Translations under genes and position numbers: made by a program
Source of the DNA: Macrolepiota albuminosa
Lineage: Eukaryota; Basidiomycota; Agaricomycetes; Agaricales; Agaricaceae
Assembly: GCA_027475525.1 (NCBI GenBank)
Contig: JAMWFC010000077.1
Location: 992,001-1,056,000 of the forward strand
Direction: 5' to 3'
Length of the DNA: 64,000 nt
Shown: piece by piece, positions 53,224 to 64,000 of the stretch
Numbering within the stretch: position 1 is the first letter of the stretch
How the letters are laid out: each line of letters starts with the position of its first letter
The notes under the pieces: generated by a model
Database searches by the model: none
Seen by the model: the letters and a program-made list of their open reading frames with translations, nothing else
Told to the model about the DNA's origin: nothing

Positions 53224-55421
53224 ATGGAGGTGTCGTTATCTCTCCTATGCGTCTCCCTGTCTCTTTCTGTAATATTTTTGTTCAAAAAGTGGAAATCTTC
53301 TTCCTCGTATCCCCCTTATCCGCCTGGTCCTAAGCCTAGTCTCATCTCGGGAAATGCTAGAGAGCTGCCAACAGTTCTGCCTTGGTTGAGATATGGAGAG
53401 TGGGCTAGAAAATACGGTGAGTATTATTGTCTCAGACTGACCGGGTGAACATGTTAGCTGAAGCATGCCAGGAAATATCATCCATCTCAGGGCGTATAAT
53501 CAACACATAGTAGTCCTCAATAGCCTGAAGGACGCACACGCTTTGCTTGAGAAGCGATCCCATATTTATTCCGATAGGCCTTACTTAACGATGGTCGATC
53601 TGTGGGTTTTTTTGCCGTTTGATATGCTACGCAAAGCTGTTGATGACATGACCATAGAATGGGATGGGATTTTAATTCAGGACTCATTAGGTATGGAGAT
53701 AAGTGGCGTCGACATAGACGTCTCTATCAAGAGGGATTCAGCAAGAAAAAGATCCAAATCATGCACGAACCCGTTGAGATTCTCAAGGTCCATGAACTTC
53801 TTCACCAACTTCTTGTAGCGCCTGAAGACTTCGTTTTGCATTTTCGAAAGTGCGGAATTAATTTATTCTTGTTTTACCCTGGTTTCAATATATTCCGTAT
53901 AGCGTTGCAGGAGCAACTGTAATGGCTACGGTGTACGATAAAGATATGCCAAAATCTACCATCGAAAAATTCGTCACCGTCTCTGAGCATGCTGTCTTGA
54001 AGCTCTCAGAATGTCTCTTTCCTGGTGCCATGGCAGTTAACGCACTGCCTATCTTGCGTCATATTCCAGCATGGTTTCCCGCCGCTGGATTCCATACTTA
54101 TGCAGCAGAAACTCGCGTATATACAAACCAGATGCTGGAAGTTCCCTTTCAGTATGTCAAAGATCGCATGGTAAGTGATCATATGAAATTTCCGACATAT
54201 GCGCTGATCTACTGGAAGTTCCCTTTCAGTATGTCAAAGATCGCATGGTAAGTGATCATATGAAATTTCCGACATATGCGCTGATCTCCATGTAGGCCGC
54301 CGGAATCGAGGTATCCAGCTTGGCAGAGCAATTACTGAAACGCAACAGTCTCCTTGGTCCAACAGGATTGCCAGAAGAATATCTCAAAAGTGTAACGGCG
54401 ACCGCTTTTATAGGTATGACCTGAAAAAGTTACCTTTGTTCTCTATGAATCAATAATATTGTCTCTGAACAGCTGGTGCAGATACGGTTTGTAGATTCAC
54501 GACGTCTACAGTGCAGTTGTTGATTTTCGTCGCAGACTGTGTCCGCAGCTACTACATTTGTTTACGCGATGCTTGTTAATCCTGACGCTCAAAAAAAGGC
54601 TCAAGACGAGATCGACAACATCGTGGGACATGATAGATTACCAGACTTTAACGACCGACCAAACCTACCCTATGTCGAGGCCGTGTTTCGAGAGGTCATG
54701 AGATGGCACCCAGTTACTCCTCTTGGAGCTCCCCACTCTACCTCTGCAGATGATATTTATAATGGATATTTCATCCCAAAAGGTGATATCACTTGATGTA
54801 TGTAATTAACTTTTTTTTCTCATAACCTGAGTACAGGAACTACAGTCATGCCAAATATTTGGTGCATCTTGAAGAAAGATATTCTATGGCAGAGTGAATG
54901 AATTTACCATGTCCCCACCAGGTCTATGACACATGATGAGTCACGGTATCCTGAACCTGACTTGTTCAAACCGGAGCGCTTTTTCGACGAGAGTGGACAG
55001 CTTAACAATGACGACTACATCATTACTTTTGGGTTCGGTAGACGGTATAGGTTTCCTCGAGTAACCGCTACCTCAAGCTAACTAGGTGGTATTCCAAGGA
55101 TTTGTCCAGGCCGCCATATGGCTCGATCTATGGTATATTTCTGTACATAATGTCACAATGCGTATTTATATCTTCCTAGGTTTGGCTTCTTATCTCATCT
55201 ATCCTAGCTACATTCTCCATTGGTAAAAAGCGGGATGAGCAAGGAAATGAGATAAATGTTGATGATTCATATACAAGTGGAGCAGTCAGGTATGATACCT
55301 TGATTCATTCTTTGCATCACGTTTAAGGAACTTCTTTCTCAGTCATAAGCTTCCCTTCTTCTGCTCAATAACACCTCGTTCAGCAGCGGCTCAAAAGTTA
55401 ATCATTGAAGCCAATACTTAG
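53224..55421 (+). CDS. Cytochrome P450, copy 2 (510 aa, 12 exons)
   Basis: Close paralogue of copy 1 with the same 12-exon structure. Exons: 53224-53416, 53472-53601, 53658-53849, 53903-54170, 54296-54413, 54473-54486, 54536-54782, 54837-54861, 54922-55044, 55099-55132, 55180-55289 and 55343-55421. Ten of 12 exons have exactly the length seen in copy 1; exon 4 is three codons shorter and the last exon ends three codons earlier. N-terminal anchor LCVSLSLSVIFLF, YPPYPPGPKP hinge, I-helix AGADT then TVS, FREVMRW (ExxR), FKPERF, and FGFGRR-ICPGRHMA haem loop across an intron. All frames fit. Divergence is mainly at synonymous sites and in introns. The substrate is unknown. Intron 4 carries a 77-base duplication of the exon 4 end. 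Confidence 0.88.
54135..54287. repeat. 77-base tandem duplication in P450 copy 2
   Basis: 54135-54210 recurs at 54212-54287 (76 matching bases, period 77). The unit covers the last 36 bases of exon 4, its 5' splice site and part of intron 4, and is absent from P450 copy 1. The spliced model uses the first donor (54171). Confidence 0.95.
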
Positions 55422-55469
55422 CTTCCATAGTTATTTGATATTTGACATCACAGACCTCTGATTATAATT

Positions 55470-56155
55470 TCCAAGATCTAGAATAGATGGAGGTTTTTCT
55501 GTGCAGCAGACTATGTGTGGGAAATTCAATTTTTGCTGTAATGTGATTCTGTTTGTTCTTGTTGCCATTATTTCTGTTGGGTAAGCATGGGAATAATGTC
55601 TTTGGTTTTTACCATCATGTGATACATCCCGCTCATCTGTACAGTTACTCATGTAAGCAGGTATGCATGGGAATAATGTCTTCAATTTTGACTGTCATGT
55701 GTGATACATCCCAGTTGTCTGTATGGTTATTTATATAAGCAGAAAGTTCTTATGTCAAGCAAGAAAACAAATGGAAGAGTGTCTCTATTGCACATGAATA
55801 GATAGACTTAATTGCTGGAAAAAGAAAAAGATGATGATGTTTTTATAAGTCAATCCACCTTATCTTGTGCTGGGCTAGCTAGCAGGGCACATAGCCTCAG
55901 CTTACAGTAGACTGGGTATGCATAGAAATCATGTCTTTGCTTTTAAACATCATGTGATCCATATTGTTATGATGTTACAATCCAGATATCTATCTTTGCT
56001 ATTTAATAGCTAAGGACAGCCTCAGTAGTAAGATGCCTCAATAAACCAAGTAATGATGGATCAAAGGGAAGTGAAATGGTACTCCTATGTTACTATGTTA
56101 ATATTTGATATTTACCTACACTAGAATTTAGCTATGGTCATGCCTGTTACAACAT
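55470..56155 (+). repeat. LTR-like repeat with internal tandem units, copy 1
   Basis: Shares with 57975-58400 the order CCAAGATCTA-AAT, GGTTTTTCTGTGCAGC, several ATGGGAATAATGTCTT...CCATCATGTGATA units of about 80 bases, and a tail TTAATATTTGATATYTACAT...GCTATGG. Two such repeats in the same direction 2.5 kb apart suggest the LTRs of a short element. It ends near CTGTTACAACA. Confidence 0.55.
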
Positions 56156-57974
56156 GTTATCTGCACACACTGAGTCCATAATGTTGCAATCAATCAAGGC
56201 TTGATTTGGCTGACATTCTTTCCTTACCAGACATACTGGATATCTAGTTGACTCATATATCTAGTGGCCTCTGGCAAAGAGACAGATTTTGCTGAGTAAT
56301 TGTGAGTCTTTTTATGTCATGCATAGTACAGATACAATGAGACATGATATTGGGTTGCAGACAATAGCTACTGCAGTAAAAATTATATTTCAGAGCAGAA
56401 ACAGTCAGTATTTTAGAGAGGGCAAAAGCTATCATACTGCCAGCTTCATTGTCAATGCATTATAATAATCAGAGATCTTTGTTATATGTACAGATACTCA
56501 GTGCTTCCAATATTCTTCTATCCTCTATACAAGCTTTTAAGAATAGCACTCTGGCTCAAGTGCATCAAAAAATAAGAAAGCTCCTTGACTATAATGTATA
56601 ATTTTTAAACACTGAGAGTTGTGGAGTATTATCCAATAATTTCCTTTTTCTCCTCTCAGCTTGGTTGTAATTCAAATGCTAAGTGATTTCTCATTCTATC
56701 TGAAGATGTATGTAAGTAGTTTGTGGAAGTGGCATGACCTTATAACATTTTCTAGTTCCTGGGTTGCCTTCCATAAAGAAAGAGCCCTGAATACCAGGGC
56801 TGAAATATTCCTCAAAAGATTCAGCATATTGCTACCATCCAATAAACACCTATTGTCACTTGATAGGTCTTTTATCCTGCATGTCAACAAATAATTGATT
56901 TATTAGATTATGGCAATTACTGAATTTGACAGTCTACCTTACAACATGTCATCATTATAAACAATGATTAATGTGCCATGGCTTATCATGGAGCAACAAC
57001 TGGCTATATTCAAAGCCAAATCTTCCTATTCAGACTCTTTCAACAGTGATTCAGATTCTCAGACTACTTCAGCCTCTGACTCCAAATCAGATGTGTCTTC
57101 TCATAATTGTCACCACTGCTATTTCTCTATCCCTTGTTAATGTGTTTGATGAATCCAGATTGCCTCCACCACATCATTGACATGATTATTTCAAGTATCT
57201 CTGCCCACCTAAGCAAAGGCATTTATAAGTTTTGTTCTTCCAGACCAAGACACAGACAATACAATTCAATGTCTTCTTCACCTCACAACTCTTGGCACCA
57301 GCCCTCTATCTTGTCCTCTCTGTCCTTCTCTGCTCCTTTATGTGCCCTTTCATGGTGCTCCTCCTTCTAAGTACAATGACAGAGACATCTTGTTGCATTA
57401 CAACACTTTTCAACAAGACATTCACTGTTTAAGTGGCCACTATGTGTTGACAAGCCATTGTCTATATTGCTTCTAAAATGCTCTCTCCTCTGCACATAAA
57501 ATATATAGCAGCACACCATCAAGTGATGATGTGTGCAAAGCAGGCAATGGTGCTATGAGAGGTGCAGAGGCAGGACAAGACTTGATCAAGAATGTTTTTT
57601 AATAATAGTATTATAGACTTAAACATTTTTGAATAGTTTTATGGACTGAGGTCTTGTTGTTTGCACCAGCAAGATATATGTTCAAAAACACACAATACAT
57701 ATTTTCATTTTCAATTTACTACCACATAGAGCACTACCATAAGATCCTATTACGGTGCTCTCACACATCCTCTCACTTCCCCTTTAGGATCAAGATGTGT
57801 GTGATGACTCATCAGGAGATTCACCAGATAACAGAGAGGTACTCAAATGTGCTGTATTATATCAGACCCACTCATCTTGTTTTGTTGTATATTCTAACCT
57901 CTTGTTTTGCTCATTCCTTGACTTTGAGTCAGAAGCTATACACATCATGAGAAACAGAACCATTTTATGGATAA
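56156..57974. other. Interior between the two LTR-like repeats
   Basis: 1.8 kb with no recognisable pol domain. A Ser/Asp-rich plus-strand stretch (MEQQLAIFKAKSSYSDSFNS..., about 56989-57100) could be a gag start but ends at stops. Possibly a non-autonomous LTR element, or a decayed one. Confidence 0.35.
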
Positions 57975-58400
57975 AAGCTTTTGATATTCCAAGATCTAAA
58001 ATAAATCAAGGTTTTTCTGTGCAGCGGACTATGTGTGGGAAAAATGTCTTTGATTTTTGCCATCATGTGATGTTGTTTGTTCTTGTTGTCATTACTTCCT
58101 TTGAGTAAGCATGGGAATAGTGTTTTCACTTTTTACCGCCATGTGATATGTGCTGCTTGTCTGTATGATTACTTAGTAAGCAGTAGACTAGGTATGTGTG
58201 GGAAGAATGTCTTCAATTTTTGCCATCATGTGATATACTGTTCATCTGTACAGTTACTTAGTCAGCAGTAGACTAGGTATGTGTGGGAATAATATCTTTG
58301 CTTTTTAACGTCATATGTTCTATAGCGTTACTATGTTAATATTTGATATCTACATATGCTAGAATGTAGCTATGGTTGTGTCTGTTTTAACACATTCTCT
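57975..58400 (+). repeat. LTR-like repeat with internal tandem units, copy 2
   Basis: Matches 55470-56155 but with a different number of internal units. Units here include ATGTGTGGGAAAAATGTCTT at 58029, AAGCATGGGAATAGTGTTTT at 58107, and GTAGACTAGGTATGTGTGGG at 58187 and 58270 (83 bases apart). Starts TGATATTCCAAGATC and ends near CTGTTTTAACA. Confidence 0.55.
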
Positions 58401-58658
58401 ACATATTGAAAACTTCATACTAAACATTCTATTTTTAGTTCTTTTTATTGTAGTTGGTAGAATAGCTATCTATCCATTTTATACCTGTAGCTGGATGTCA
58501 AGGCTAAACACACAATGCTAGGCTTATGCAAGTTTCAGTGTCCTCTATTATTAGAGTCTTAGGTGCAATTCTCATAAGGAACATTGAATGGTAATTTATC
58601 TTTGCTCTATTGTCAGTAAAGCTCTTATTGATTAAATGTCTTTAGTGGAATGGTTTCA

Positions 58659-58812
58659 TAATAATAGTAGAAGATCCTTTATTAATCATTGGTATTGGTG
58701 CAGCTAATAATTATTAATACTAATCACTAGTCAACTAATAATAGTAGAAGATCCTTTATTAATCATTGGTATTGGTGCAGCTAATAATTATTAATACTAA
58801 TCACTAGTCAAC
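58659..58812. repeat. Exact 77-base tandem duplication (intergenic)
   Basis: 58659-58735 is repeated at 58736-58812; the match is 78 bases at period 77. Starts TAATAATAGTAGAAGATCC. Confidence 0.97.
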
Positions 58813-59209
58813 TGTTCATATTTTCATATATGATGTCTTTATGCCAACCTGGATTGTCAATGTTCAGCTAACTGAGCTTTATTGCCAATAGGTAAAAGGA
58901 TTACCAAAATGCCTTAATCGGTAGCATAGTATCACGATTTGTTATTCCCCTTACACTGTTTAATAATTCAAGTTTCTGATTGTGATAACGTAGGCCTATA
59001 CAATGATCATTAAATACAATTGATTATTAGCATGTCCAAGTCATCCGATCACTTATAACGTCCTCAATGAATCATTATCAGTATCACAATGTCCTGATGT
59101 ATAGTCCATTGTAGTACATTATCTACATTTATAGTACACTATCTACAAAGTTTGACCATATATAGTATGACATATACAATGTACAAAATTTAGGTTTGCA
59201 AGCAAGAAA
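58813..59209. other. AT-rich non-coding stretch
   Basis: No gene. Repeated short words TAGTACA-TATCTACA and CATATATAGTATGACATATA at about 59110-59185. It may hold the 3' LTR of the minus-strand chromovirus that follows, but its boundaries were not found. Confidence 0.35.
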
Positions 59210-61836
59210 TTACAATAGGGGCCTCCTCTGAACCTCCTGTCCCTCCTCTGTCTCTCCCACAGTCATTGTTGCTGCTGCTGCTGCTTCACCCATCACCACT
59301 GTTGCCACTGCCACTCCGCTCATTATTGCTGCCATCACTGCCACTTCACCTGCCTCTGCTGTCATCATTTCTTCTTCTAAAGTCGATATCACCATCACAA
59401 TTATTTCATCCTGCATTGGCATGGGCTGGCCAGTGTCTGCTGCCACTTCCATCCAAGTTCCCGGTGGCACTGTGTTCCTGCATTGGTGCACCGCTAACAG
59501 ACCTCCCAACTGATCAATTCCTTGCATAATCTCTGATGGGATATGCTGAGACAGCCCTTGCTGGATGAGGGCAAGCCAAGGAACTTCCATCCAACAACAG
59601 TCAGTACTTGCGCACCCCTTCTGGATATGAAGATGTATCAGGTATATATTATGAGACATAGGGTCACTTACGCATAACATCTTCATGGGACAATGCCAAT
59701 GTATTCAACAGCCAGTTTCTCCTTCATTAATGCCATCTGTGAGTTCTGTGCCCAGGGAGGTTGTTTTCTTGGCACCATTGTTAAAAATCCCAGAGTTTGT
59801 TGAGGGTGCCCTCAAGGTTTCAGCATAGCTCCCAAGTGTCATCTTTCAGGCCATATCTCTTTCATCTTATGAGGAAGTGGGGTTGTCCATGGATGTTTTG
59901 GGAGTTGAGGATATCTTTGACCTTGTAGTGGTATTTGTTCTTGACCTTGACCAGGGGAGAGGGCTCGGGGCATTGTTTGGGGAAGAGGTCAGGAGGGTGT
60001 TGTTCCAGGAGGTGGACGTGAAAGACCAGGTACAGACCTTTGAGTCCTGGGGGGAGTTCAATCTTGTAGGTGTGGGATAAGACTTTCTTCAAGATCTTGA
60101 ATGGACTGAGGTGCTTGTGATTGAGTTTTAGGGAGGGCCAGTGGGTGCAGAGGTGGCGTCAGTCTAACCATACCTTTGTTCTAGAGGCCCAGTTGGGGGT
60201 GTCTTTCTGCTTCTGGTCAGCTTGTTTCACATAGGCCTGGTTTGCAGTGTTGATCTCTTCCTGGAGGAACTTGTGAAGGGGCCAAAGATCCTGGGTGACT
60301 TTGTGGGTGGCATGCAATGGGATGTCCTGGAGCAAGAGAATTAGTTGGGGGTGGTATCCTTTGTTGGCAAAGAAGGGCAATACTCCAGTGGCAGAGTGCA
60401 GCATGTTGTTGTAGGTGAACTCAGCCAGCCAGGGGGAGCTCAGTGCACCAATCGTCCTGCAAGTAGTTGACATACAGCTGAAGGTACTGCTCAAGAGATT
60501 GGTTGACCCTTTCAATTTGGCTGTCAATTTCTGGGTGGTAGGCAGTAGAGAAGTTAGTCTTTACTTCAAGGGCCTTACACAAGGAGGTCCAGAACTTGAA
60601 CACAAAGAGCAGGCCATGGTCGGAGACGATGTCATCCAGGAGTCTGTGCTTGGCAAAAACGTGCTCAAGGAATAGCCTGGCAAAGTCTGGGGCAGTGTCC
60701 ATAGTATGGCAGGATAGAAAGATGCCCTGTTTGGTCAGCCTACACACAACAATAAGGATGGCATTGAACTCTTCAGATTCTGAGAGTTCAACAATATGAT
60801 CCATGGATATGGAGGACCAGAGATGTTGTCCAACCAGCAAGGGTTTTAGGAGTCCAGAGGGTTGGTGTCAGGGGGACCTTGGCCTGGAGGCAGGGTTTGC
60901 ATGATTGAATGTAGCGAGTCATATCCTTCTTCAAGCCTGGCCAAAAGTAAGTCCGGAAGACAAGCTGGAGTGTTTTATGTATCCCAGAGTGTCCCTGGAG
61001 CTTGTGGTTGTGATGTTGGTGAAGGACATTGTATCAAAATCAGGTGTAATCTGGGATGTAGATGTGACCATTCCAGAGGAGAAGTTTTTTGTTGGGGAAC
61101 AAGAAGAAGGCAGGGTCTGGGTCAGTCCCATTGAGGGGATTGTGGGAATTGTGGTTGGCAAAGTACTTATCTCAGGGGGCATGGCAGATCTGGCTTAGGG
61201 TCCCTTTATCATTTAGAATCAGTACTGCATTCAAATGTTCAGGGGAATCACCATGCAATGATTGAATGCATTGCACTCTGCCTCAAATGACTTCTTGGGG
61301 TAGATGTCAGGTCATCAGGTGAAGGCATTGGGTTTAGCTCTAAGTTGCCCTAGGCAGTACTGGATTGTGAAGTCATATTCCAAGAGGATCTCGGACTACC
61401 AGGCCTGTCGTTGACTGAGTTGCTTGGTTGTGGTGAAGTATTGCAGGTTGTTGTGATCTGAGTAGACCTGAATCCAGTGCTGGGCCCCCTTGAGATAGGC
61501 TCACCATTGTTTGAAGGCTTTAACAATGGCAAGGAGTTCCTTATTGTAGATGTTGTAGTTGAGCTTGGCATCGATCATAGACTGGGTGTAGAAGGCAACT
61601 GGCTGGGGTTCCCTGCCATCAGGTCCCATCTGCAAGAGGATCCCAGCAATGGCATAGTTGGAGGCGTTGCATTCCAGGATGATTGGAAGGGTGGGGTTGT
61701 AATGTTGGAGTACAGGGGCAACTGTGAAAGCCTCCTTGAGCAAGTTAAAGATGTCCTGGCACTTACTGTCCCAGCTCTATGCAATGTCCTTGCACGTGAG
61801 CCAGTTGAGGGGTTTTGTAATACTGGAGTAGTTGTC
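59210..61836 (-). mobile_element. Ty3/gypsy chromovirus pol remnant (minus)
   Basis: Reading leftwards from 61836: RT end and RNase H (LLKEAFTVAPVLQHYNPTLP, ECNASNYAIAGILLQ, FYTQSMIDAKLNYNIYNKEL), where the catalytic Asp of TDASD is Asn; the integrase finger (RTYFWPGLKKDMTRYIQSC, about 60930-60880); the integrase core with MDHIVEL, IVSDHGLLF and SQIERVNQSLEQYL (60840-60421); the C-terminal region; and a chromodomain-like end (KYHYKVKDILNSQNIHGQPH, about 59955-59870). A Met/Glu/Ala-rich frame at 59210-59686 lies beyond it. The chromodomain normally directs integration to heterochromatin. The 5' end is cut by the gypsy family-2 LTR at 61837, so gag, protease and most of RT are missing. Confidence 0.85.
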
Positions 61837-62010
61837 TGTAACAGAGCATCACACTCACTACTAGTGTCAACAACGCTATAGGTATCCAGTAGAGTATTAT
61901 GTAAGATAACATCTTGTATTCACTCTAGTTCTAGTCAATCCAATACTGCGGTCTGATTCAGCACTGTGTGATACACACAAGATAGTTCTAACTCGTAACC
62001 AATGGCTACA
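61837..62010 (+). repeat. Gypsy family-2 5' LTR (174 bases)
   Basis: Starts TGTAACAGAGCATCACACTCAC and ends AATGGCTACA. Same family and length as 37164-37339. It is inserted into the chromovirus RT region and is followed directly by a leader and gag in the same direction. Confidence 0.8.
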
Positions 62011-64000
62011 TTTTTTTGAATCTTCTGCTATCGGCTTTAGACTCTAGGCTTGTTACTGACTAGGCAACTCTCATCAAACCCTCTCGATTTCTGTTGGCAT
62101 CACGTTGAAAACGTGCTTCCATGACTGGCTCTCTTGATCTAGACCCTCATTTCCCAGCTGCAGACATAGGTGACCCACCTGTGCTTCAAGCTGTAAAGAC
62201 GCAATCGGCATCTGCGTACCAACCTCCACCAAAGCGGGATGAAAAGATACCTTGCGATGTCAGCATGAGCTTTGGAATGCCAGGTGGGCTATCCATATCA
62301 TGGATGATGTCCATTGTATGGCCTGGTGGTAAACCAGGAGAGAGATCTGCGATCTCAGGAGTGTCACTGCTAGCAAGCCAAATGCCTTCATTGATGTACC
62401 TGGTACTGCCCAAGAGCACATCAGCTCAGTCCAAAGGTCAACCAGACCTTACCCAGTACTTGGAAATGGTACAAGGCAGCACGTTTGCACATAGTACTCC
62501 ATTCTGGATGGTGCCAACTGAGCAACATTTGGAGTATGTGGCAGATGCAGCCACTGAACCAGGACCGTTGTTGGTGATGACACAAGCACAGAAGCAAGGA
62601 CCAGCAATAGTGGTCAATAGGGAGGACGACGAGGCTGTAAGGTTGGAGAAGGTGTTGTCAGCACCTAGAATTCCAGAGTTGCATAGAAGAGCTGGCAAAC
62701 AGCTGCAAGTGAGGCATGGAGGCCTCAGGAGAGCCCTGGACTTAGAATCCAAGCTGGAATCCTCAGATGATGAGGAAAGCAAGAGGTCACATTTGACCCT
62801 GTCTATCTAGCTGCAGCTAGTGTTGGACCGATACCCATCAGTTGCAAAGGAGTTGACGTGAAAGCGTCTGCAGCTTTATGTAGTAAAGCATCTACAGTTA
62901 TTGGCTGCTAGGAGCCACAATGTACCCTGTGCAGATTTGACTGAATATATTGAATTATTTGTGCATATCTTCAAACTCGAAGTGGTGGAATATCTCAAGC
63001 GCAAAGCGGCGTGAGGGTCAGCAGTCTCAACGGCCACTCTGGCTGACTCAGTGGAATGCAAAATGAGCATGTGCCGACGAGCGCCATTAATTGCGGATGC
63101 AATGGAATTGCTCAATGCGCCTTGTCAGGCCAATGAGTCTCAGCAAGACTACATTAGGTGTCAGAATGCTGCGAACCAGCAATGCATTGTCAGCGGAGTG
63201 CCTCAGCAGGCATTGTCTGAGGTAGAGACTGTGACAACAACTCTGGCGGAGCCAGAGGCACTACTTGCAGTGCAAGAGGTTAAGACACCTCAAAAGCAAG
63301 TTACTATCAAAGAAGAGGTGGATGAAGTCCACATTCTTGAGAAGAAAACATGACTACAACATGTAGCACAATGCGTCCACCTGATGGACAACTGGAATAA
63401 ACATGTCAATTACCAGAGGATGCGCAACCAGAACTTGTGCAATCATGGTGAGTTGTTAATTGACAAACAGGAAGGGCATGAAGGTGTAATGCCTGTCAAG
63501 GATATGCGGTGACAATTTGCTGCTCAAACTGCTGAGCCAGACAGAGATCTGGAGGGTAGTGATGATAGTAGTGATCACTATAATAGGAGAAGCAGCATTG
63601 TTGCAATAATGATGGTGGGGGTCATAATTGTAGACAGAACAATCAAGACAATAATAATTGTTGTAATGGTGGCAGGCAGGCTAGTGGATCACCAGCAAAT
63701 CGAGAACTGAGGCAACAGCCCACCCCATGACAAGAAAGAACGGCCAATGAACACCTGTTTTGCAGTTCTCGGGCATTTTTGATGCCCGCACCTCATGAGT
63801 TGCGCGAAACTGCACCTGGAATGAATGAGGCAGTCAGGATCCATATGGATTATATGCATGACTATCTCACTCATCTGGTGGATGACTCCCTTGGAGTCAG
63901 GTTTAAATTCTCTGCTGGGGTAAGTCCCCGCAAATCTGATGGTAAGCACATACATGTATATGCTGAAGGGCATAGGTTCTCCCAGTTGGAGGACTGGGCC
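62011..64000 (+). pseudogene. Gypsy family-2 gag region (continues past the window)
   Basis: The best-preserved piece is 62121-62810, 229 codons starting MTGSLDLDPHFPAADIGDP, Pro/Gln/Ser-rich, ending LESSDDEESKRSHLTLSI. A second piece, 63051-63353, reads MELLNAPCQANESQQDY and KQVTIKEEVDEV, with an acidic/Gln-rich character. Near the window end the capsid begins (about 63940-64000: HVYAEGHRFSQLEDWA), matching 39250-39310 of the older copy. Stops between pieces (for example 62808, 63013-63015, 63509-63511) show that this copy is damaged, though less than the one at 37.3-39.6 kb. Confidence 0.75.

Noticed and set aside
59266..59529. Plus-strand Leu/Pro-rich 87-codon frame resembling a signal peptide
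   Set aside because: Antisense of the Met/Glu/Ala-rich end of the minus-strand chromovirus; low-complexity composition only.

Overview
This window is nuclear DNA of a filamentous basidiomycete, most likely an Agaricomycete. The evidence is short GT-AG introns of 45-60 bases, several genes with many exons, a GLFG nucleoporin, Agaricomycete-type P450 and kinase-like paralogues, and a mixture of Ty1/copia, Ty3/gypsy chromovirus and non-LTR elements. About three quarters of the window is transposon-derived.

Layout. 1-2.4 kb: end of a decayed copia element with its 3' LTR, then gypsy scraps. 3.1-10.6 kb (minus): long non-LTR retrotransposon LINE-A, nearly intact, with one TGA, one TAG and one frameshift. 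10.7-17.6 kb: gypsy integrase and LTR scraps and a small LTR split by a second, decayed LINE (LINE-B, plus strand) with an 11-bp target duplication and poly(A) tail. 17.9-30.3 kb: tandem duplication of a divergent gene pair. Each unit is a 5-exon kinase-like gene (minus) plus a multi-exon gene for an acidic protein of unknown function (plus). Unit 1 carries a young, complete copia element (18,613-23,807, identical LTRs, TSD TTTTC) inside intron 2 of its kinase, and its acidic partner is a pseudogene. Unit 2 is open in both genes. 30.6-32.6 kb (minus): the housekeeping nucleoporin NUP57/NUP54. 34.2-36.4 and 53.2-55.4 kb: two 12-exon cytochrome P450 paralogues, both with complete spliced frames. 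Between and after them lie old, CpG-poor LTR elements nested in one another: a copia element (minus, 41.9-47.1 kb) carrying two solo LTRs and a third repeat, a gypsy integrase plus LTR (47.2-49.5 kb), a tandem-repeat LTR family (55.5-58.4 kb), a chromovirus pol (minus, 59.2-61.8 kb) and the 5' end of another gypsy element (61.8-64 kb).

Two patterns cut across the annotation. Eight unrelated places carry a tandem duplication with a period of exactly 77 bases, which looks like an assembly-join artefact rather than biology. In the oldest elements, stop codons sit at conserved arginine positions as CGA-to-TGA changes and CG dinucleotides are scarce, as expected from cytosine methylation or RIP-like mutation at CpG. 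The kinase/acidic-protein pair is the best candidate for undescribed cellular biology here. All spliced models were built by eye from splice consensus, frame continuity and paralogue comparison.
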